64,000 nt of DNA from Tropicimonas sp. IMCC6043 (GTDB lineage: Bacteria > Pseudomonadota > Alphaproteobacteria > Rhodobacterales > Rhodobacteraceae): NCBI RefSeq assembly GCF_004146235.1, contig NZ_SELO01000002.1, positions 1 to 64,000 on the forward strand. Direction: 5' to 3'. The position numbers were made by a program, and so were the translations under genes. The stretch's first letter is position 1, and each line of letters begins with the position of its first letter. The notes beneath the pieces were generated by a model, which was not told the DNA's origin, did not search any database, and worked only from the letters and a program-made list of their open reading frames with translations. Of the stretch, positions 18,678 through 27,588 are shown one piece after another.

Positions 18678-20465
18678 ATGGATCAATTCGTACTCAACTG
18701 GATCTTTATCGGTGCGAGCTTCGCGCTCTACATCGGTATCGCGATCTGGGCCCGCGCGGGCTCTACGTCGGAATTCTATGCCGCCGGCCGGGGCGTTCAC
18801 CCCGTCCTGAACGGCATGGCCACCGGCGCCGACTGGATGTCGGCCGCCTCCTTCATCTCCATGGCCGGCCTGATCGCCTTCGTCGGCTATGACAACTCCA
18901 CCTTCCTGATGGGCTGGACCGGCGGCTACGTGCTGCTGGCGCTGATGCTCGCGCCCTACCTGCGCAAGTTCGGCAAGTTCACTGTTCCCGAGTTCATCGG
19001 CGACCGCTTCTACAGCCCGACCGCGCGCCTCGTGGCCGTGATCTGCCTGATCGTCGCCTCGATCACCTATGTGATCGGCCAGATGACGGGCGTTGGCGTG
19101 GCCTTCGGCCGCTTCCTCGAGGTGAGCAACACCACGGGCCTGCTGATCGGCGCCGCCGTCGTCTTCGCCTATGCCGTGTTCGGCGGCATGAAGGGCGTCA
19201 CCTACACCCAGGTGGCCCAGTATGTCGTGCTGATCACCGCCTACACGATCCCGGCGATATTCATCTCGCTCGAACTCACCGGCAACCCGATCCCGGGCCT
19301 CGGCCTCTTCGGAACCGAGGTGTCCTCCGGCGAGCCGCTGCTGATGAAGCTCGACCAGCTCGTCACCGAACTCGGCTTCGCCGAATACACGACGCGCAAC
19401 AGCGACACCCTGAACATGGTTCTGTTCACGCTGTCCCTGATGATCGGCACCGCGGGTCTTCCGCACGTCATCATGCGCTTCTTCACCGTGCCGACCGTCG
19501 CCGCCGCGCGCTGGTCCGCCGGCTGGGCGCTGGTCTTCATCGCCCTGCTCTACCTGACGGCCCCGGCCGTTGGCGCGATGGCGCGGCTCAACATCACCAA
19601 CCAGTTCTGGCCGGACGGCCCGCAGGGTGAAGCGGTGTCGGTCGAGACCATTGCCAACGATCCGGACTACAACTGGATGGCGACCTGGCAGAAGACCGGC
19701 CTGCTCGGCTGGGAAGACCTGAACGGTGACGGCAAGATCCAGTACTACAACGACAAGAGCCCGGACATGCAGGCGCGGGCCGAGGCCAACGGCTGGGTCG
19801 GCAACGAGCTCACCAAGTTCGACCGCGACATCCTGGTTCTCGCCAACCCGGAGATCGCCAACCTGCCCGGCTGGGTGATCGGTCTCGTCGCAGCCGGCGG
19901 CCTCGCCGCGGCGCTGTCGACCGCTGCCGGCCTGCTGCTGGCCATTTCCTCGGCCGTCTCGCACGACCTGATGAAGGGTCAGCTGACACCGAACATGTCG
20001 GAAGCCAACGAGCTCCTGTCGGCGCGGGTCGCCATGGCCGTGGCCATCGCTGTCGCGACCTATCTCGGGCTCAACCCGCCGGGCTTCGCCGCACAGACGG
20101 TTGCGCTGGCCTTCGGCATCGCGGCGGCGTCGATCTTCCCGGCGCTGATGATGGGGATCTTCTCCAAGCGGGTGAACAACACCGGCGCGGTGGCCGGCAT
20201 GCTGGTCGGCCTGATCGTGACGGTTGTCTACATCTTCCTGCACAAGGGCTGGTTCTTCATCCCCGGCACCAACAGCTACACCGACGCGGCACCGCTGCTG
20301 TTCGGGATCAAGTCGACGTCCTTCGGGGTCATCGGCGCGATCCTCAACTTCGCAACGGCGATCCTGGTCTCCAACGCGACCGAGGAGCCGCCGGCGGAGA
20401 TCCAGGAGCTGGTCGAAAGCGTCCGCATCCCGCGTGGCGCAGGGGCCGCTGCCGCGGATCACTGA
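18678..20465 (+). CDS. Sodium:solute symporter, acetate/VC_2705-type, large subunit
   Basis: Member of the solute:sodium symporter (SSS) family, 595 aa, with about 13-14 transmembrane segments. Typical motifs are FYAAGRGVHPVLNGMATGADWMSAASFIS, written here in part as GRGVHPVLNGMATGADWM, then GGMKGVTYTQVAQY and GTAGLPHVIMRFFTV. A long periplasmic/cytoplasmic insertion (about residues 305-385, rich in N, D and W) is characteristic of the subfamily that pairs with DUF4212. The likely substrate is acetate or a related short organic acid, inferred from acs and lldD upstream; ActP-like transport is the leading alternative name. The downstream regulatory genes resemble those that accompany such symporters in other proteobacteria. 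Confidence 0.87.
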   Translation: MDQFVLNWIFIGASFALYIGIAIWARAGSTSEFYAAGRGVHPVLNGMATGADWMSAASFISMAGLIAFVGYDNSTFLMGWTGGYVLLALMLAPYLRKFGKFTVPEFIGDRFYSPTARLVAVICLIVASITYVIGQMTGVGVAFGRFLEVSNTTGLLIGAAVVFAYAVFGGMKGVTYTQVAQYVVLITAYTIPAIFISLELTGNPIPGLGLFGTEVSSGEPLLMKLDQLVTELGFAEYTTRNSDTLNMVLFTLSLMIGTAGLPHVIMRFFTVPTVAAARWSAGWALVFIALLYLTAPAVGAMARLNITNQFWPDGPQGEAVSVETIANDPDYNWMATWQKTGLLGWEDLNGDGKIQYYNDKSPDMQARAEANGWVGNELTKFDRDILVLANPEIANLPGWVIGLVAAGGLAAALSTAAGLLLAISSAVSHDLMKGQLTPNMSEANELLSARVAMAVAIAVATYLGLNPPGFAAQTVALAFGIAAASIFPALMMGIFSKRVNNTGAVAGMLVGLIVTVVYIFLHKGWFFIPGTNSYTDAAPLLFGIKSTSFGVIGAILNFATAILVSNATEEPPAEIQELVESVRIPRGAGAAAADH

Positions 20466-20518
20466 TCCCCGAAACGGGCGGGGTCCCAATGCCCCGTCCG
20501 CCAAAGGGTGTGAAAACC

Positions 20519-20551
20519 GGCGCGCCCCTTCGAAAGGAGGGGCGCGCCTTT
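20519..20551 (+). terminator. Rho-independent terminator after the symporter
   Basis: A perfect 11-bp stem GGCGCGCCCCT / AGGGGCGCGCC with an 8-base loop, followed by a short T run (TTT). It lies 54 bases past the symporter stop and 21 bases before the next start, so it may act as a partial terminator separating transport genes from the regulatory genes. Confidence 0.7.
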
Positions 20552-20572
20552 GCTTCAAGGCAACCGGTTTCC

Positions 20573-22426
20573 ATGGGTGAGACGATGACCGACACGGCGC
20601 TTGACCGCGAGACCCGCATCCTGAGGTTTCTCGAACATGTCCACCCCTATGACAGCCTCCGGCGGGAGGTTCTGACACGGGTGGCCGGCGTCTTTCTCGA
20701 ACGCCTGGCCGGGCCCGGTGAGACGATCTATTCGATCGGCGATCCCGCCGAGGGGCTTTGGCTGATCGAGCATGGCACGGTCGAGATCACCGACGACGCC
20801 GGCGCTCCGGTGTCGATCCTCCACGGGCGCAACAGCTTCGGCGAACGCGGTTTGCAGCGCGAGGGTCGTTCACTGACCAACGCGCGCGCCACCGAAGAGA
20901 CACGTCTTCTGCTGTTGCCGGCCGACGAGTTCAACGAGCTGCTGAAGACCTCGCCGGCCTTCGCCCGCTTCTTTGACCGCGGTCGCGGCACGGCGCGCGA
21001 ACAGCGGGTCGAGCTTGCCACCCAAAAGATCAGCGACCTGATGGTGCGCACGCCGGTCACGGTGAATGCCGGCACCACGATCCGCGCCGCCGCCGAACGC
21101 ATGCGCGACACGCGCGTGTCCTGCCTCGCCGTGGTGGACGCGGAGGACCGTCTGGAAGGTATCGTGACCCTGCGCGACATGGCGACCAAGGCGGTGGCGC
21201 AGGGCCTCGGCGGTGACACGCCGGTCTCCGAGATCATGACGGCTGACCCGGTAAGCCTCGCGCCCTCGGCGCTCGGCACCGACCTGCTGCACACGATGCT
21301 CGAGCGCAAGGTCGGCCATGTGCCGGTGACTGAGGACGGCCGACTCGTCGGCATTCTGACCCAGACTGACCTGACCCGGTTCCAGGCGGTGAGTTCGGCC
21401 TCGATGGTGTCGGGCATCGTCGGCGCACAAAGTGCGCGCGAGATGGCCGAGGTCACCGCGGGTCTGCCGCAACTGCTTGCCCATCTGGTCGGCGCCGGAA
21501 ACCGGCACGAGGTGGTCACGCGGCTGATCACCGACATCGCCGACGCCGTGACCCGCCGCCTGCTGGCGCTGGCCGAAGAACGGCTCGGCGCGCCGCCGGT
21601 CGACTATCTCTGGCTCGCCTGTGGTTCCCAGGGACGGCAGGAACAGACCGGCGTCTCGGACCAGGACAACTGCCTCATCCTCGACGATGCGGCGACCCCG
21701 GACGACATGGAGTATTTCCGCCGGCTCGCGACCTTTGTCTCCGACGGGCTCGATACCTGCGGCTATTTCCATTGCCCGGGCGACATGATGGCCACGAACC
21801 CGCGCTGGTGCCAGCCGCTCGCCATATGGCAGCGCTATTTCCGGGGCTGGATCAACAAGCCCGACCCCGAAGCGCAGATGCTCGCCTCGGTAATGTTCGA
21901 CCTGCGCCCCATCGGCGGCGCCAAGCACCTGTTCGAGAACCTCCAGGGCGAGACCCTCGCCGCCGCGCACAGGAACTCGATCTTCGTCGGCCACATGATC
22001 ATGAACTCGCTCAAGCATGTCCCGCCCCTCGGCCTGTTCCGCGGCTTCGCCACGGTGCGTTCGGGCGAGCACAAGAACGAGCTCGATATGAAGATGAACG
22101 GCGTCGTCCCCGTTGTCGATCTCGCCCGGATCTATGCGCTTCAGGGCGAGCTGACGCAGGTCAACACGCGCGCCCGGCTGGAAGCGGCCGAGGCGATGGG
22201 CACGATCTCGCATTCCGGCGCCCAGGACCTGATCGACGCCTACGACCTGATCGCCGAGACCCGGCTCCGGCGCCAGGCCGAGGAGATCCGCGCGGGCCGA
22301 AAGCCCGACAATTTCATGCCGCCCTCCGATCTCTCCGACTTCGAGCGCAGCCATTTGCGCGACGCCTTTGTCGTGGTGCGAACGATGCAATCGGCGGTGG
22401 GACAGGGCAAGGGCGTGCTAGGCTAG
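20573..22426 (+). CDS. cNMP-binding / CBS-pair / DUF294 nucleotidyltransferase signalling protein
   Basis: Cytoplasmic regulatory protein of about 617 aa. Domains in order: a cyclic-nucleotide-binding fold (about 25-145, ETIYSIGDPAEGLWLIEHG), a pair of CBS domains (about 160-285), a DUF294 nucleotidyltransferase similar to GlnD/GlnE (about 320-460; GSQGRQEQTGVSDQDN near residue 350 supplies the metal-binding S-D-x-D), and a DUF294 C-terminal substrate-binding domain. Catalytic residues appear intact. Such proteins often sit beside ActP-type symporters. It may sense nucleotides (AMP from Acs is an attractive ligand for the CBS pair) and modify a partner by nucleotidylation; this is inference. 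The start is ATG 20573 or ATG 20585; the latter has only weak spacing from GGTGAG. Confidence 0.85.
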   Translation: MGETMTDTALDRETRILRFLEHVHPYDSLRREVLTRVAGVFLERLAGPGETIYSIGDPAEGLWLIEHGTVEITDDAGAPVSILHGRNSFGERGLQREGRSLTNARATEETRLLLLPADEFNELLKTSPAFARFFDRGRGTAREQRVELATQKISDLMVRTPVTVNAGTTIRAAAERMRDTRVSCLAVVDAEDRLEGIVTLRDMATKAVAQGLGGDTPVSEIMTADPVSLAPSALGTDLLHTMLERKVGHVPVTEDGRLVGILTQTDLTRFQAVSSASMVSGIVGAQSAREMAEVTAGLPQLLAHLVGAGNRHEVVTRLITDIADAVTRRLLALAEERLGAPPVDYLWLACGSQGRQEQTGVSDQDNCLILDDAATPDDMEYFRRLATFVSDGLDTCGYFHCPGDMMATNPRWCQPLAIWQRYFRGWINKPDPEAQMLASVMFDLRPIGGAKHLFENLQGETLAAAHRNSIFVGHMIMNSLKHVPPLGLFRGFATVRSGEHKNELDMKMNGVVPVVDLARIYALQGELTQVNTRARLEAAEAMGTISHSGAQDLIDAYDLIAETRLRRQAEEIRAGRKPDNFMPPSDLSDFERSHLRDAFVVVRTMQSAVGQGKGVLG

Positions 22427-22465
22427 ACCCGGCGTTTTGCCCCATATCGGGGCGTGGGAGGAACG

Positions 22466-22993
22466 ATGTTTCTGGAGCTGATTGCCGCGATTTTCGCAGG
22501 AGCCGCTGGCGCGGGGGTCGTCCTGCTGGCCAACCGTCTCATGGGCGGCCGCCTGCCGCGCTGGCTGATGCCCGTAGCCGCAGGCGCGGCGATCCTGCTC
22601 TTTGCGATACGGATGGAATATAGCTGGTTCAACCGCACGATCGCGGATTTTCCGGAGAGCGTTGTCGTCACCGAGACCCACCAGGCGCGCGGCTTCTGGC
22701 GCCCATGGACCTACATATTCCCTCTCACTGACCGTTTCGTGGCCGTGGATACCGCCGCACTGCGCCTCAATCCGGACGTTCCGGACCAGCGCATGGCGGA
22801 TTTCCTTTTCTTCGGCCGCTGGCAACCGGCGCGGACGATGCCGATGGTCGTGGATTGCGCGGCGCGCCGCGGCGCACCGCTCGGCGAGAGCGTGACGTTC
22901 GAGTCCTCGGGCGCAGTTGCGGAGGCGCAATGGGCCCCGATCCCGGAGGGCGACACAACCTTCGAGGCCATCTGTAAGGAGGTCAGGCCATGA
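22466..22993 (+). CDS. Small membrane-anchored hypothetical protein in the symporter regulatory cluster
   Basis: 175 aa, unrecognised. Two N-terminal hydrophobic segments (about residues 3-25 and 32-50) are followed by a soluble domain of about 120 residues without known motifs. ATG 22466 is preceded by GGGAGG; GTG 22454 would add four residues. It lies 39 bases after the CBS protein and overlaps the receiver gene by four bases, so it is translationally coupled to the signalling genes and probably works with them. Confidence 0.75.
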   Translation: MFLELIAAIFAGAAGAGVVLLANRLMGGRLPRWLMPVAAGAAILLFAIRMEYSWFNRTIADFPESVVVTETHQARGFWRPWTYIFPLTDRFVAVDTAALRLNPDVPDQRMADFLFFGRWQPARTMPMVVDCAARRGAPLGESVTFESSGAVAEAQWAPIPEGDTTFEAICKEVRP

Positions 22994-23394
22994 CCGGTGG
23001 CGGCGCTTCAACCCGTATCCTGCTCGTCGAGGACGAGGACAATATCGCACTCGCACTCGCGCATGTGCTTGCCCGCGAAGGCTGGGTGGCGCAACGTGTG
23101 CCGGATGGCGAGGCCGCCCTGGAAGCGATGCGCTCGGAGCCGCCGGATCTCGTGCTGCTCGACGTCATGCTGCCCGGCATGTCGGGTTACGAGGTCTGCC
23201 AGGCAATCCGGCTCGAGCCGGAGCTAGCGGGGGTGAAGATCCTGATGATGACGGCGCGGGGGAATGCGATGGAGCGGCGCAAGGGGCTGGCGCTCGGCGC
23301 CGACGGGTTCATCGCCAAGCCGTTCGACCTGTCAGAGCTGATGGAGACGGCGCGGCGGCTCCTGTCAAGCGCATCGGAGGCCTCCGATGCATGA
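22990..23394 (+). CDS. Stand-alone response-regulator receiver protein
   Basis: 134 aa, a single CheY-like receiver with no output domain. The acidic pocket is VEDED (D residues near 16-17), the phospho-acceptor aspartate is in LVLLDVMLPG, the switch threonine in MMTARG and the conserved lysine in IAKPFD. All active-site residues are present, so it should accept phosphate. AAGGAGG lies just before the ATG. It overlaps the upstream gene by four bases and the downstream sensor-exonuclease gene by eight. Because that neighbour lacks a phospho-acceptor histidine, the cognate kinase is unclear. Confidence 0.9.
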   Translation: MTGGGASTRILLVEDEDNIALALAHVLAREGWVAQRVPDGEAALEAMRSEPPDLVLLDVMLPGMSGYEVCQAIRLEPELAGVKILMMTARGNAMERRKGLALGADGFIAKPFDLSELMETARRLLSSASEASDA

Positions 23395-25495
23395 GTGGCT
23401 GGCGCGCCGGCTCAGCCTGCGCCTCAGAGTGTTTCTGTTCTTCGCGTTAGTGGCCCTCGGCGGACTCGCGGCGGTGGTCGTGGGTCTCTGGGCCGGCTAT
23501 CGGAGGGTGCCCGAGGCGGGGCTGGAAAGCGGCTTCGTCTTCGCGGGGCTGATCGCCTGTGCCGGCATTCTCGCGCTGGTTGTGTGGGTCTGGTTCCTCT
23601 TTGACGAGAACGTCGCGAAGGCGATCCAGAAGCTCGCCGGCGGGCTGCGGGCGCGCGCCCATGCAGATATCGCCGAGGATCTGGACCACCAGCCGGCCCG
23701 CTACCTGGGCGACCTCGCCCCCGCCGCACAAGCGATCAGCGGCTCTCTGGCGGCGACCAAGAACGCGCTGGCCGAGGCCGTCGAGCGCGAAACCACCCGC
23801 CTCGCGGTGGAGAACGCGCGCCTCCAGGCGCTGCTCGGCGATGTTCCTGCGGGCGTGCTGCTCTGCACCTCCGACCATCAGATTGTCTTCTACAACGGCA
23901 ATGCGCAGGCCGTGCTCTCCGGAGAGGTGTCCGCCGGGCTCGACCGGTCCCTGCTCGACTATCTGAGCCCCGGCCCGATCCGGCGCGCCTACGAGCGGCT
24001 CAACGCCTCCGAGGATCCCGATGCGGCGAGCGACCTGCTCTGCGCCGGCATGCAGTCCGGCGAAGTTCTGGCCGGCCGCATGCGGCTCGTCCACCTGCCG
24101 CAACGCAGCGCCGGTGACCCGGGCTACGTGCTGACCCTGCGCGACGTTACGACCGACCTGGCGCTGCATTCGGGCCGCGAAGAGCTTCTGGAGGAGGTCT
24201 TCGACCGCGTTCGCCGCCCGGCCGCCAACCTTCAGACCGTGCTCGACGCCGATGCGGAAGCCACCGGCAACGGCCGCGCCGCGCTGCTGGGCGAGGTCGG
24301 CGCGCTTACCCATGCGATCACCGATCTCAGCAAGCGTTATGATGCCGCGCGCGGCGGCTGGTGGCCGATGGAGGAGATCCGCTCCAGCGAACTCGTCGAC
24401 AGCGTCGTGGCACTCTGCGCCCGCGAGGGGATCACGCTCATCGCCGATGCCGAGCGGCTGATGCTGCGCTGCGACGCATTCCAGCTTGTGGCGCTGCTCA
24501 CGCATCTCGTCGAGCGACTGGCAAACGTGATCCGCGCAAAGGCGATCTCTCTGCGGATCGCCGAGGAGGAGGACGGCGGCGCGCTGATCACCATCGGCTG
24601 GTTCGGCAACGTCCTGCAGGTCGGCCTGCTGGAGGGCTGGCTCGACGTGCCGCTCGAAGTCGGGCTGGCCAACGTGACCGGCCGCAGCGTGCTCGCGACA
24701 CATGCGACCGAGGCCTGGCCCGAACTCGGCGCGGCACAGCGGGCGCTGCTGCGCATTCCACTTCCGCGCATCGCACCCCCGATCGAGACAAGTCAGGCAC
24801 GTGCCCGCCGCGCGGCAATCTACGATTTCGACCTGATGAACCGCGCTCCGACCGGCGCGCTGGCTGAGACACCGCTCCGCGAGCTCACCTGCGTTGTCTT
24901 CGACACCGAGACCACCGGGCTCCTGCCCTCCTCGGGCGACGAGATCGTGCAAATTGCCGCCCTCCGGCTGATCGGCGGCAAGCGGATCCCGGGCGAGACC
25001 TTCGAGAGCCTGGTCAACCCCGGGCGGCCGATCCCCGCCAGCGCAACCGAGGTTCACCACGTCACGGACGCGATGGTGGCCGATGCGCCGACCATTGCCG
25101 ACGTCGGCCGCCGCTTCCATGCCTTCGCCCATGACGCGGTGCTGGTGGCGCACAACGCGCCGTTCGACCTCGAGTTCCTGCGGCGGCACGAGACGGATAT
25201 CGGCAAGTGCTTCGACCACCCCGTGCTCGACACGGTGCTGCTCTCGGCGGTGGTGTTCGGACAGTCGGAAACCCACACGCTCGACGCCTTGACCGAGCGG
25301 CTGGGCATCGTGATCCCACCCGAGGCGCGCCACACCGCGATGGGCGACACGATCGCCACCGCGGCGGCGCTGGAAATGATGATCCCGATGCTCGAGGGAC
25401 AGGGCCTCAGGACATTCGGCGAGGTCATCGCCGCCGTGCGGCGGCACTCCCGGCTCCTGAAAGACGCCAACAGCCCCGACGCGCTCGAGCGTTAG
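23387..25495 (+). CDS. Membrane pseudo-histidine-kinase fused to DnaQ-type 3'-5' exonuclease
   Basis: 702 aa. Two transmembrane segments (about 14-35 and 48-70) are followed by a HAMP-like linker, a coiled-coil and a PAS-like domain (about 145-255, VPAGVLLCTSDHQIVFYNGNA). A region that should be the kinase core is degenerate: the H-box position reads FDRVRRPAANL, with no acceptor histidine, and N and G boxes are not recognisable (HLVERLANVI, ITIGWFGN). From about residue 500 follows a complete DEDDh exonuclease: FDTETTG (D506, E508), VAHNAPFDLEFL and RHTAMGDTIA. So the sensor half looks like a pseudo-kinase while the nuclease is intact. In some other proteobacteria a separate epsilon-like exonuclease sits in acetate-symporter clusters; here it is fused. 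Confidence 0.87.
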   Translation: MHEWLARRLSLRLRVFLFFALVALGGLAAVVVGLWAGYRRVPEAGLESGFVFAGLIACAGILALVVWVWFLFDENVAKAIQKLAGGLRARAHADIAEDLDHQPARYLGDLAPAAQAISGSLAATKNALAEAVERETTRLAVENARLQALLGDVPAGVLLCTSDHQIVFYNGNAQAVLSGEVSAGLDRSLLDYLSPGPIRRAYERLNASEDPDAASDLLCAGMQSGEVLAGRMRLVHLPQRSAGDPGYVLTLRDVTTDLALHSGREELLEEVFDRVRRPAANLQTVLDADAEATGNGRAALLGEVGALTHAITDLSKRYDAARGGWWPMEEIRSSELVDSVVALCAREGITLIADAERLMLRCDAFQLVALLTHLVERLANVIRAKAISLRIAEEEDGGALITIGWFGNVLQVGLLEGWLDVPLEVGLANVTGRSVLATHATEAWPELGAAQRALLRIPLPRIAPPIETSQARARRAAIYDFDLMNRAPTGALAETPLRELTCVVFDTETTGLLPSSGDEIVQIAALRLIGGKRIPGETFESLVNPGRPIPASATEVHHVTDAMVADAPTIADVGRRFHAFAHDAVLVAHNAPFDLEFLRRHETDIGKCFDHPVLDTVLLSAVVFGQSETHTLDALTERLGIVIPPEARHTAMGDTIATAAALEMMIPMLEGQGLRTFGEVIAAVRRHSRLLKDANSPDALER

Positions 25496-25573
25496 GCGGC
25501 CGCGGACAACCGTGCCGTCGTCGGGCCGGAGCGTGGCCCAAAGCACGAAACCGCTTCTGCGGCGGGCGCCGAC

Positions 25574-26050
25574 CTATGCGATGTGCCAATCCGGGGAGGC
25601 GGCGACCAGTTCCACGGTATTGCCGTCCGGGTCGCGCGTGAAAAGGCCCCGCCAGCCAGCCCAGGAGAATGTCTCGAACCGGCCATCGAGGCCCTCCTCT
25701 TGGAGCCGGGCTGCGGCGGCCTCTTGTTCCTCCCATGGCAGGCTGAGCGCGAGATGATGCAACGACGACCGGAGTCCGGCCTGAACAGGCTGCTCCGCGT
25801 CGCCGGTGGACATCGAGACGCCGCGCGTCCCGGAGGAGAACAGCGCAAGCACCGCGACATGCCCGCCAAAGCTTTCGCCCAGACGGTAGAATACGATCCC
25901 GTCGCCATACCCTCCCCGCGCGCCGGGCTGGACCCGCGCGAGACCCAGAACGCGACCGTAGAAATCCTGCATCGCTTCGAAATCGAGACAGCGGATCGCG
26001 ATCTCGGCCAGGGCACGGGGGTGAAAGGGCCGATCCATCATCTCTGTCAT
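25574..26050 (-). CDS. VOC-superfamily (glyoxalase/bleomycin-resistance-like) protein
   Basis: 158 aa with two beta-alpha-beta-beta-beta modules. The N-terminal module begins ALAEIAIRCLDFEAMQDFYGRVLGL; the C-terminal module holds SLHHLALSL and ends RGLFTRDPDGNTVELV, the standard VOC signature with the metal-ligand glutamate. Possible metal ligands are the histidine of LHHLAL and that glutamate. Function (lyase, dioxygenase or resistance) is not determinable. The start at 26050 is chosen because the upstream extension to 26179 is basic and unlike the family. Convergent with the sensor-exonuclease gene. Confidence 0.85.
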   Translation of the reverse strand: MTEMMDRPFHPRALAEIAIRCLDFEAMQDFYGRVLGLARVQPGARGGYGDGIVFYRLGESFGGHVAVLALFSSGTRGVSMSTGDAEQPVQAGLRSSLHHLALSLPWEEQEAAAARLQEEGLDGRFETFSWAGWRGLFTRDPDGNTVELVAASPDWHIA

Positions 26051-26275
26051 TTTGCGGCCTTTGCGTAGGGGGACATCCAGGCGCGGCCCCGGGAGGAAGA
26101 AGCGCCGTCGCCGCGATAGACCATCTCGACCGCTTGGACAAATCCCAGTCAGGCGACGCGGCCAAGACAAGGCCGACACTCCTGATAAGGACTCAATACC
26201 TCTGCGTCCCCCCTAACCCGGTTTCTCCAGCTCCACTCGCAGGCCGACACCGCATCGGCCCCGCGATGGTCACGC

Positions 26276-26809
26276 TCAGGGGCGGACCAGGGTTCCGAAG
26301 ATCCGTTTGCTGTGCTCTTCGAGATAGATCCTGAGCCAGGGCGTGAACCGCTCGGGGCGGCGGCGGACCTCTGCGGCGAGATCGTAAAAACCCACCCATT
26401 CGACCTGGCTGACCTCGGCCGGATCAGGCTCGACCTTGATCTTGCTGCCGGCCATGGCGAGGAAGATGTCGACCACCTCGTGCTCGACCATCCCGCCGCC
26501 CACATCGGCGCGGTATTCGACGCGGTCGCGATGCGCCGGCCAGAGCCCGGTGATCCCCAGTTCCTCCCGCAGGCGCCGCACCGCGCAATCGGCAGCCGAT
26601 TCGTTCCAGCGGGGATGGGTACAGCAGGTATTCGCCCAGAGCCCGCCGGAATGGTATTTCTCCCGCGCCCGCCGCTGTAGCAGCACGTTCTGCCCGTCCA
26701 TCACGAAGACCGACACCGCCTTGTGGCGGAGCCCCCTGCGGTGCACCTCCAGCTTCTCAACTGGTTGGAGGGTCCCGTCGACCCATGCTGGAATCATCTC
26801 GTCGGTCAT
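26276..26809 (-). CDS. idi: Isopentenyl-diphosphate delta-isomerase (type 1)
   Basis: Interconverts isopentenyl and dimethylallyl diphosphate. 177 aa, normal for the bacterial type 1 enzyme. Key elements: the substrate-binding LHRRGLRHKAVSVFVMD-like start (HRRGLRHKAV), the catalytic cysteine in WANTCCTHPR, the Nudix-like ADCAVRRLREELGI, and the catalytic glutamate in VEHEVVDIFL. The start at 26809 matches homology; the ORF is open further upstream to 26932 and the chosen ATG has no clear Shine-Dalgarno, so its upstream limit is less sure. Bacteria using the MEP pathway do not strictly need Idi; retention is often linked to carotenoid or other isoprenoid demand. Confidence 0.93.
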   Translation of the reverse strand: MTDEMIPAWVDGTLQPVEKLEVHRRGLRHKAVSVFVMDGQNVLLQRRAREKYHSGGLWANTCCTHPRWNESAADCAVRRLREELGITGLWPAHRDRVEYRADVGGGMVEHEVVDIFLAMAGSKIKVEPDPAEVSQVEWVGFYDLAAEVRRRPERFTPWLRIYLEEHSKRIFGTLVRP

Positions 26810-27195
26810 CGGTGTCCAGTCCGGGCGTTGAATTTTGCGGCCCTGGAACGGCTCGGATTGCGTGGTCGGCACGCCCGGCGGCGGCGCGGGCGTACCTGGG
26901 CCGATGTAAGCGCCGTTCCGGAAACACCGCACCTCGACATGGTGACACAGGTAAAACCCCGCTGCGTCATGCCGCCAGCGCGCCAGCGATTGCTAGCGGA
27001 TTCCGCGCCTCAGGCGCGCGAACGGACCCCGTCAGCGCCTTGTGAGGACGCATTCTGCGGCGATTTGCCCTCCCTACAGGGGAGATGCGCGCCCGACCCG
27101 CCCGGGTGACTCCGCGCGCGATGCGGCTTGTAATCCTGCGTCGCAGCGCGTATGTGCGGCGCCTGAACCCGATCACCCGACAGGCAGGACACCAG
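26810..27195. other. Intergenic region between idi and secE
   Basis: Divergent region of about 390 bases that must hold the promoter of the secE-nusG operon and possibly that of idi. I searched for the tRNA-Trp that often precedes secE and did not find it. A few G+C-rich inverted repeats are present (for example around 27018-27032), none followed by a T run. No clear -35/-10 pair. Confidence 0.4.
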
Positions 27196-27387
27196 ATGGC
27201 CAACCCCCTTCAGTTCATGCAGCAGGTGCGCACCGAAGTCGGCAAGGTGGTCTGGCCGACCCGGCGCGAGGTGTTCCTGACGACGATGATGGTGCTGGCG
27301 CTGGCGACCATGACGGCGATCTTCTTCTTCCTCGTCGACCTGCTCATCCGCCAGGGCCTGCAATTCGTCCTCGGGCTGTTCGGCTGA
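27196..27387 (+). CDS. secE: Preprotein translocase subunit SecE
   Basis: 63-aa single-span SecE of the SecYEG channel. The amphipathic cytoplasmic helix ends with the conserved VRTEVGKVVWPTRREV, followed by one transmembrane segment (about residues 30-55). Short single-span SecE is typical of alphaproteobacteria. ATG 27196 follows a GGCAGGA purine tract. It is followed by nusG after a 201-base structured spacer. Confidence 0.96.
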   Translation: MANPLQFMQQVRTEVGKVVWPTRREVFLTTMMVLALATMTAIFFFLVDLLIRQGLQFVLGLFG

Positions 27388-27457
27388 GCGCGCGGGCGCG
27401 CAGGCGCCGCACAAGGCACTTGAATCCCCTCGCCCACGGGGGTAATGCGAGCCAACT

Positions 27458-27511
27458 CTCCCCAGCCGGCGTGCATCGATTCGGGTCGCACGCCGCTTTT
27501 CGTTTGGGGAG
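27458..27511 (+). promoter_or_regulatory. Nested stem-loops in the secE-nusG spacer
   Basis: Two nested perfect stems of seven base pairs each: outer CTCCCCA (27458-27464) with TGGGGAG (27505-27511), inner GGCGTGC (27468-27474) with GCACGCC (27488-27494). A CTTTT run follows the inner stem, so it could act as a weak terminator or attenuator ahead of nusG. An additional nusG promoter nearby cannot be excluded. Confidence 0.5.
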
Positions 27512-27588
27512 GCGACAGCGCCGCAACGGCGTTTCGGAACGGAATACCCGGCCCTGCGCCGGCACAGGATGAAGGCAAGGCACGGCAG

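Noticed and set aside
26810-27195. Search for a tRNA-Trp before secE
   Set aside because: No cloverleaf or CCA anticodon arm could be found in the gap.
27388-27457. Extended nusG start upstream of 27589
   Set aside because: The frame is open to 27445, but the conserved N-terminus MAKRWYSV starts at 27589 and the upstream part forms the leader stems.
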